The notes below the pieces were generated by a model. It did no database searches. It saw only the letters and a list, made by a program, of their open reading frames with translations, and was not told the origin of the DNA. From Calamus simplicifolius (Eukaryota > Streptophyta > Magnoliopsida > Arecales > Arecaceae), in assembly GCA_900491605.1 (NCBI GenBank), contig UESW01003881.1, forward strand, positions 758,583-822,582: a DNA stretch of 64,000 nt. The letters run 5' to 3'. Below, one piece after another: positions 57,511 through 64,000 of the stretch. The position numbers were made by a program, and so were the translations under genes. The first letter of the stretch is position 1. Each line of letters begins with the position of its first letter.

Positions 57511-58899
57511 ATAGGGATTTTTCGTTAACGGTTAAACGGATTAACGGCCTGAAATAGTATTCTCCGTCCCATCCCATTTATCCATTCCCATCTTCGTTAG
57601 CTTTATATAATATATTTAAATTTTAAATATATATATATATTAAAATTAAAAATTAAAAATAAATAATATATGTATGTATATATATATATATACGTTTGAC
57701 TCAATGACTTTTGCTATTCCTTCTTTCACGCACTGGCTCTTTCTTCTTTCATGCAGCCGATCTGAAGTTTTGAACCTACTCCACGTCTCCAATCACTGAT
57801 CTGAACTCTAAAGTTCTGAACCTACTCCATCATCTCCAATTGCTACCTCATCGACGCCCTATCGATGCCCTCCAACATTTTTTTTCTTTTACGCTCATTT
57901 CTTTTCTTTATTTCTAAAGAATGATATCTCTTTATTTTTTGCTTTGAAATTTGAATGTATTTTTTTTTTACGATTGTTATATTGAAAATCTTCATTTTCT
58001 GATTTTTATCCTTATTAGTTGTTTTCTTTCTCACTTTTTTATTCTCTTCTTCCTTATCTCAGAGAGAATGGATTTTTTTCTTTTTTAAATATTATTTGTA
58101 TACCTCTGTCACATGGGTAGATAATGCGGAATAAAATCCCAATTTTTCATCTTTTCCTACTGGAATCTCTCTCTAACCATGTGCGGCGTTGAAGGTGTGC
58201 GACCTCTAACCAGCCCTTTCTTGCCTTCCTAGATGGATCAGTCCAGGTCCCTCCAAGATCGCTTTCTTGGACTTGGGAATGGCTCCTTACTTCTCGGTCT
58301 CCAGCTAGCCAGCTGCTTCTTCTCTCCAAAACCATGCCACATCTTGGCCGGTTCTATGTACTCATCAAGATCCACATCATGTATCCACACTCACATGAAT
58401 CTAACTATCTAAGGGAAACATCTGATGCATTGCTTCAGCTACACATACATCAAAACCTTCCAGCAAAGCTCCTTTGCTTTCATTCTAAAGATTTTATTTT
58501 TACTTTTAAAAATAAAAATAAAAAATAGAGCATTTAATAGCTAATGAGTTCTCCATGAAGCTGGCTGAAGGCATGAAGTACGTGGCAGGTCACGACGAAG
58601 AGGCCAAGCCTAACTCTATTTTACAGCTAAAAGGGGGTTTCATTCTTTTGTAGCAATTTGGAGTCTAAATCTAGCTTCATTCGTTTGCCTATGTTATGCG
58701 TCAATATTCTAGACTTTGGAAGGTTTTTTTATTTTTTTATTTTTTTAGAATTTCTTTGTTAATTGTCACTATTAGCTAATGTACTTAATTATGCCAACTG
58801 AAAAGGTTTGTTTCTGTGAAATTTCTTGGTTGATATTCTTTGTTTTTGTTAACAGTTTGGAAGCTTATGTGCTTAATGATAATTTATTAAATTTTTAGA
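57511..58899. other. AT-rich region, possible 5' part of the hAT element
   Basis: It starts TAGGGATTTTTCG with AACGG repeats and CCGTCCCATCCC, which resembles hAT ends. An (AT)n stretch lies at 57620-57695. No gene recognised. Confidence 0.35.
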
Positions 58900-59573
58900 A
58901 TAAGATGGAGACCAATCGAGAGCAATCAAATAATGATATTGATACATCTAATACTAACACATTAGATGACTCCATTAGAGATTCTTCAACTCATGAAATG
59001 CAAACCATTGACTCTATTCCTTAGACAAGGTCTTTACGATCTGAAGTTGGAACCATTTTGAATGCAAAATAATCGATGGGAGTTTGAAGGCAATTTGTAA
59101 CTACGTATCAAAAGAAATTGGGTGGAGGACCCAATGATGGCACCTCCTATTTGTGTGAACATTGAAAGAGATGCCTCTTTACCACAAAAGATTTAAAATA
59201 AATATTAATGTCAGCTAGTTCAAGTAAGTTGATGGAAGGTAGCCCTAATCTTGCTTTACATGCTTTCAATACAGATGTTTCAAGAAAAGACCTTGCAGCT
59301 ATGATAATTTTGCATGAGTATCCACTCTTCATGGTTGACCATACCGGATTTAGAATTTTTTTCCATAATCTGCAACCGTTGTTTAAGATGGTAACAAGAA
59401 ATACAGTAAAGAAAGATATTTTGAAGATATATTGCCTTAAGAAAACTAAGATAATAAGTCTTCTTGACCAAATCAAAAGTAAAGTTTCCATTACTACTGA
59501 TATGTGGACTTCTTCGAATCAAAAAAAGCATTACATGGTGGTCACGGTACCATTTATGGCCATGTTGGTGTAG
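58900..59573 (+). pseudogene. hAT transposase N-terminal fragment
   Basis: Around 58905 METNREQSNN; near 59113 a BED-finger remnant (LGGGPNDGTSYLCEH, with a stop following in KRCLFTTKD). 59208-59573 gives RKDLAAMIILHEYPL, TVKKDILKIY and ITTDMWTSSNQKKHY, where the Asp is the first catalytic residue of hAT transposases. It ends at 59573, so the rest of the catalytic domain and the dimerisation domain are missing. Confidence 0.85.
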
Positions 59574-61409
59574 GAGCAAGAGTGAGAAAAAGGTTGCAGG
59601 ATTTTATTTGGATTTCTGAACCCTAGAAGTCCTATATTTTTTCTAGTTGGTCGAGTTTAGTCTGTTATTAAGTCAGTCAAGTTTGGTTTAGTCCAATGTT
59701 CAGGTCATGCATTTTTATTTTATTTAAGTACTATAATAATAATTCAAGAAAAGTATATTACTCTTGTTGAGATCCTGCTAAAGATATTCAGGAGAAGCCC
59801 CAGATTAGGCAGTATTGTACAACCATCCAATCTTCTCCAACCTTATTCATACCCTACCCTTGGAGCTCTGCATGGATTAGATTTGTCTACACCAGGATTG
59901 ATGATGTGAAATCAATTTTGTCCCTCCATATCGCCACCAATAATTTTGGCAACCTTGGGCGCCCCATAAGGAAGAAATTCGATGGTCGCCTACTATGCTT
60001 TAATGGGAATGAAGATCAGCATCTCAACCATTCTAGAAAGAATTTGTATCCCATATGAACCTTATTGACAAAAAGAATGAAAGAAGAATGCCACCCCAAA
60101 GCTTCATTCTTTGCTTATGGTCCCTCGCCTCCATAATTGGAATCATATCTAGCTGCTGCCATTTTGGTTGAACCAAATGAAGAAAAGAAAAATCTTTGCT
60201 TTACGATTATAAATATTCTACCATATTTTGTAATCTCTATCATTTAATACTCTAATTGTTGAACTTACCTTGTAATAGCATGAGAGGTTTATAAAACCCT
60301 TCTCTTGAAATGATGAAAAAAGGATATGAATGAATGAATGAAATATTTTGAGAACTTTCTTTCAAGTTCTATTTTCATTGCCTTGAGCAATTGATCCTCC
60401 ATAAGGGAGTTAGGCATGAGGCCAAAGTGTTCTTGCTACCAAACCATAGTCCAGTCTATCTCCTCTACCAAGCTCTACCAAACAAACCCTAATCCTCATA
60501 TCACTATCTCATAACCGACCACCAATCCCCTCTCCCTAAATTTTAGGCATCCATACCTGAAACCCTAGCCGCTACCCTCTCCCTTGATCTATCTTTAAAG
60601 CCACCGCCCTCTCTCTTATTACATCTCCAAAGCCGCCACCCTCTGTCTTGATTCATCTCCAAAGTCGCCGCCCCTATTTTGATTCATCTTCAAAGTCAAG
60701 GATGCCTTTTTGCCTCTGAATCGAGATAAAAAAACCTCATGTAAAAGATAGTTTTCTCATCCAGAAATTTTATCCACTAGCGAGAGATCTTCTACTAACA
60801 CTAGGAGCGCATCATCGTCGAGTAAATCAACATTTTTCTTACTCTGTGATTTTGATTCTGTGAAAGTTAATGAGCTTGTTTTTTCTGAAGTTTCTCAATT
60901 CTAGACTATCCTAATACACTTCTTTATTTTTCTAAAAGTTCTATTCCTGAACCGTTACTTTCTACATCACATAATCTGCTCTCTTATTCTTCTCTTATTT
61001 TCGGATGAATTAGTCATCTTCTAAAACACTTTAAAAAATTAATTTTCATCAATTCATTGGTAGTATAATCATCTCTTTCCTTGTGCTGCATCCATATGCT
61101 CATCCATTTCATTAATATTTATGAGAGAAACTCCACTCTCACTTGAGATAGCACCATCTTAGTATTCACATAGGTGAAGTTCTTTCAGTATCTCTGTTAC
61201 TAACAGATATTTATCCACAATGATTGAACTTCATTAAGAGTTCAAAGACCCAATCCTTCAACAGTAACAGCCAGCACTTACAAGTTAGACACTTCGAGTC
61301 ATCCACTTATCAACAACTTTTTTTTATCCATTAAACCTAAAACTAGTCATTTCCTAGTGTTAGGTTGGATTGTAATTGTTGGTGAATCTTTAATCATGGA
61401 GTTTAAGAC
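59574..61409. other. No gene recognised
   Basis: AT-rich sequence. TGTTGGTG at about 59567 might be an LTR start, but no partner was found. 60590-60710 holds three degenerate units of about 45 bp (CATCTCCAAAGCCGCCACCCTCT). Confidence 0.35.
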
Positions 61410-62900
61410 CTATACTACTTGAGGTCTTTTTCACTAAGCCTTTTGAAAGAGGTTTAGTGAAAGGATCGGCTAAATTATATGACATAATAAAGATTCACTG
61501 TTCAAACTTTGAAGCTACGAATTTGTAGCATGACCAAACTCGATCCAACATGGAATTTGCGTGGCTAATCCTTGGTCAGATCAACCCAGTCGAGTCAAAA
61601 TTTCCACTGCTTTGAATGATCTTTTATTGTTAACCTGTTCAATGCTTCGGAGATATAGGTTTGGGCGACGATAATTAAAGCAATACCCGACAATGGGGCC
61701 TACCGTAGTATGAAATAACGTTACGTTGGCCATGACGCATCGTTAAACCCTCATACGGGTCCAACGAAAGCGATGGTGCACTGGCCATGACCCATTCGGT
61801 GGACTCTGACCGTGGTGCAACGAAAGAGAGGGTAGAAGGAAGCATTGATGTCTCCAGCTAGTCGCAGACACTATATAAAGGGCGAAAACCGGAAAACACC
61901 ACAGCAACTATATAAAGGATCGGCTAAATTATATGACAAAAGCTTCAATGCTTGAAAATTGAAATGCCATAATAAAGATGCCAAAGAGTAGAATCATCTG
62001 CAATAGTAGCCTTGAAACAATTCGAATGATCATTAATAGATAAAGTTAGAAGAAACATTTGATTCTTGGTCATCTTTACATGAACAATTAAAGTATTATT
62101 TTTATCATGAATAGAAAGACTCAAGTTTGCATTTGTATATGACATTCTTTTTCAAGCAATTGCCCCAAACTTAAGATATTGTTTTTAATATCTAGAACAT
62201 AATAGACATAAGAGATATACCTTTGCTCACCATTCTTCAATTGGAGCAAAATTTTACCTTTGCCTTTACCGGTTTTTGAGACAAATTACCAAAAGTAATG
62301 CTACCATATTGTTTTTCTTCAAGCTCAATGAAAAACTCCTTTTTCTCCACACATGTAATTCGAAGCACCCGTATCAAGATACCACATGCTGGAGCTATAG
62401 TTTTCAAACTTGTTATAGGCTAACAACAACACTGGTTCTTGCTTCTCTTCTTCTTCTTTATCAACAAAATTCACTCTCTCTTCCTTGTTGCTAGTATTGT
62501 ACCAACATTCAAAGGTATAATGACTAAAGTTCTTATAATAATAGCATTGAATTTTAGATTTATCATACCTCCATTTTGACTGTCCACCTCATCCACAGCT
62601 TGGACCTCGACCGCAACTGCGACTATGGCCATGTCTACGACTTCAAAATAAATTGCCTTCTTTTCTTTTATTTGATTGCTACCATCTACTGCATCTTCCT
62701 CTGCCACGGGAACGTTTGCTTTGTCTTCGTTGAAATTCTCTACTTGATTCAAATTTCTTATCTCTAAGTGTGAGCTTTGTTTGCAAAGAATGCTCCACAG
62801 AATTTTCTTCTTCTGTGATCAAACCTTGCATCTAGGGAATGCAAGATTTTCTCCATCACTCAAGCATCTTTTATCTTTTCTCCATTTTTGTGAGAAGTTG
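61410..62900 (-). pseudogene. Copia remnant (Copia-3), deleted and interrupted
   Basis: Minus-strand pieces: an RNase H end (LADPFTKPLSKG) at about 61440-61475; a GAG-pre-integrase-like piece at 61945-62145; a protease region with YLDTGASNYMCGEKG near 62340-62385; a degenerate zinc knuckle and gag at 62471-62900. Integrase, RT and most of RNase H are gone. A 430-bp foreign segment lies at 61485-61914. Confidence 0.78.
61461..61938. repeat. 24-bp direct repeat flanking a 430-bp insert
   Basis: AAGGATCGGCTAAATTATAT plus GACA occurs at 61461-61484 and again at 61915-61938. The insert (61485-61914) has two related blocks starting GGCCATGAC and two CTATATAAAG sequences, one at each side of the last 50 bp. 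Confidence 0.8.
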
Positions 62901-63107
62901 TTTATCTTTCCTTTCTTCAGTAAGGTATGGCTACAAATTCTCAATACATTCTTTACTCGGTTTTTAAATTTATTTTCTTTGAAAATATGGACTTCTAAAA
63001 GGTCATAAATTTTTTTTTGTTAAATTAGTAAAAATAGAAAAGTTGCCAGTTCTACAACGATGAACCAAAATGTACCCATGCAAAGACTAAAATATGAGCA
63101 TGCCAAC

Positions 63108-63415
63108 ATGAAAATAGGGAGCAAACCATATCAAGATATTGAAGCGTGGTAACATAAAATTATATAGTATTGCATAAGAAAAAACTGAGTGATTGGAAAC
63201 AGCCATGGCGCCAACTCGCTAAGTTAATCCCGGTCAACAGCAAGTAAACACCACAGTCCAAAAACTGAGAAATATTTTGAGCACGAAAGAACTCTTTTCG
63301 CTGCCAGAATAAAGGGTGAAGAGCTCTACCAGTTCATGACATGGCAGCTATAGGAATGTCAAATAGAAAGAGCATTAATGTTCAAATTAATACACTATCT
63401 TGCTGCAAATTTGTT
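63108..63415 (-). repeat. Orphan 3' flank of a lost protease copy
   Basis: GAAAATAGGGAGCAAACC to CTTGCTGCAAATTT matches 1-312, including AACAGCCATGGCGCCAACTC. The match stops where the coding region should begin, and AT-rich sequence follows instead. Confidence 0.85.
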
Positions 63416-63490
63416 AAAAAAAGTTTAAATAAAAATAAAAAAGGGGACCCAAGAGCGAGTAAAAAGCTCACATGGGTTGCTGGCATTACG

Positions 63491-63558
63491 CTCACTAGGT
63501 GAGGTTCAGCGAACGCTCGCGAGGCGAGCGTTCCACTAACGCTCGCCTAGCGAGCGTT
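63491..63558. repeat. Three consecutive palindromes with 3-base loops
   Basis: CTCAC-TAG-GTGAG (63491-63503), AACGCTCGC-GAG-GCGAGCGTT (63512-63532) and AACGCTCGC-CTA-GCGAGCGTT (63538-63558). The two long ones are perfect over nine base pairs per arm and share the arm sequence. Confidence 0.9.
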
Positions 63559-63600
63559 AACGGCCAACAGCCAAATTTTTTTTACAATATATATGTAGGG

Positions 63601-63741
63601 GAGATTTGGTCATGGTTATTCACAAGGGCTAGAATAGCTGAGTTTATGGCCACCTTCCTTTTCCTCTGCATCACCATCCTCACCATCATGAGTGTGGTAA
63701 GGTCCCCTAGCATGTACTCCATTGTGGGCATCTAGGGGATT
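63601..63741 (+). pseudogene. PIP1-like: PIP1 aquaporin fragment (first membrane helix)
   Basis: The translation EIWSWLFTRARIAEFMATFL continues into FLCITILTIMSVVRSPS and VGI-stop-GI. IAEFMATFLFL and the VGIQGI-type end are typical of plasma-membrane intrinsic proteins of the PIP1 group, where they form helix 1 and the start of helix 2. TAG at 63733-63735 replaces a Gln codon. No start or NPA motifs are present. The fragment stops where TGTTACGCC of an LTR begins. Confidence 0.75.
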
Positions 63742-64000
63742 TGTTACGCCCCGGACCCTATATTGGATCTAGAGGTGACAACCCGCCGCATGCCGGGCAT
63801 GCAAGGCGTTCCGAAATATAACATTTAATACAAGAAGGGGTAATAATTATAATTCGTCCAATTTAAATGGTTCTTAATACAAACCATAATCATACGTTTT
63901 AGACTACATGCCAAATTACATAACTCAATAGGGTTACAACAAAGTACTGGATCTAAGTCACTCTGATAGTTGCTTCAACTACCCCATATCCCCATCTTCA
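63742..64000 (-). mobile_element. Start of an LTR retrotransposon LTR, cut by the window edge
   Basis: TGTTACGCCCCGGACCC is the common outer edge of plant Gypsy LTRs of the Tekay/Del type in reverse orientation (GGGTCCGGGGCGTAACA at the LTR end). Only 259 bases are visible. Confidence 0.6.

Noticed and set aside
56344..57515. Target-site duplication for Gypsy-3
   Set aside because: The flanks GTATG and ATAGG do not match well enough. The ends may have been altered, or the two LTRs may belong to a recombined element.
1..64000. tRNA, rRNA or other RNA genes
   Set aside because: I looked for tRNA-like cloverleaf signals and found only the primer binding sites that match the 3' end of initiator Met tRNA.

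Overview
This is nuclear DNA of a plant, most likely a monocot and possibly a palm. The evidence is intron-containing papain-like proteases of the SAG39/SAG12 type inside layers of Copia, Gypsy, LINE, Mutator-like, CACTA and hAT sequence. Species is an inference. Nearly all other coding capacity belongs to transposons, most of them broken.

Host genes. A duplicated family of cysteine protease genes lies on the minus strand. Copy A (357-6873) is cut in exon 1 by a Copia element. Copy D (27486-28622) is the most diverged and has a one-base frameshift. Copies B (35792-37032) and C (40803-42041) are intact, have two exons and predict identical 339-residue preproteins. Fragments of further copies remain: an orphan promoter flank at about 38281-38523 and an orphan 3' flank at 63108-63415. 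A short exon piece of a PIP1 aquaporin lies at 63601-63741 and is cut by an LTR at the window edge.

Layout. 1-6873: gene A with Copia-1 (1345-6624; 5-bp duplication GTTGA). 7239-18693: an 11.5-kb Mutator-like element (MULE) inserted in gene A's upstream flank. It has about 400-bp terminal inverted repeats and a 9-bp duplication TTGAAGTAG. It holds a decayed FAR1-type transposase, a decayed multi-exon ULP1-type protease gene, a captured small coiled-coil gene and three arrays built around the motif ACGACACCC. 18740-21570: LINE 3' end and LTR-like repeats. 21577-26441: Copia-2 with a rearranged, partly inverted LTR. 27486-28850: gene D. 29422-33000: a deleted Tat-like Gypsy remnant. 34324-35746: a second MULE-type terminus followed by CACTA-type gene pieces, ending at an N. 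35792-42500: genes B and C with LINE pieces between them. 42762-57510: a 14.7-kb Tat-lineage Gypsy with degenerate gag, a deletion across the reverse transcriptase core, dual RNase H, integrase and antisense genes. 58900-59573: hAT transposase fragment. 61410-62900: Copia-3 remnant. 63108-64000: orphan gene flank, palindromes, PIP1 piece and LTR start.

How it fits together. The paralogous protease loci show each other's unfilled insertion sites, so the order of events can be read: LINE insertion, segmental duplication, then MULE and Copia insertion into copy A. The most unusual object is the MULE. One short motif is repeated on the order of a hundred times in a left and a right 120-bp array (inverted relative to each other) and in a central higher-order array of about 309 bp. 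The same element also carries a relative of the small antisense gene found in the Gypsy 32 kb away.
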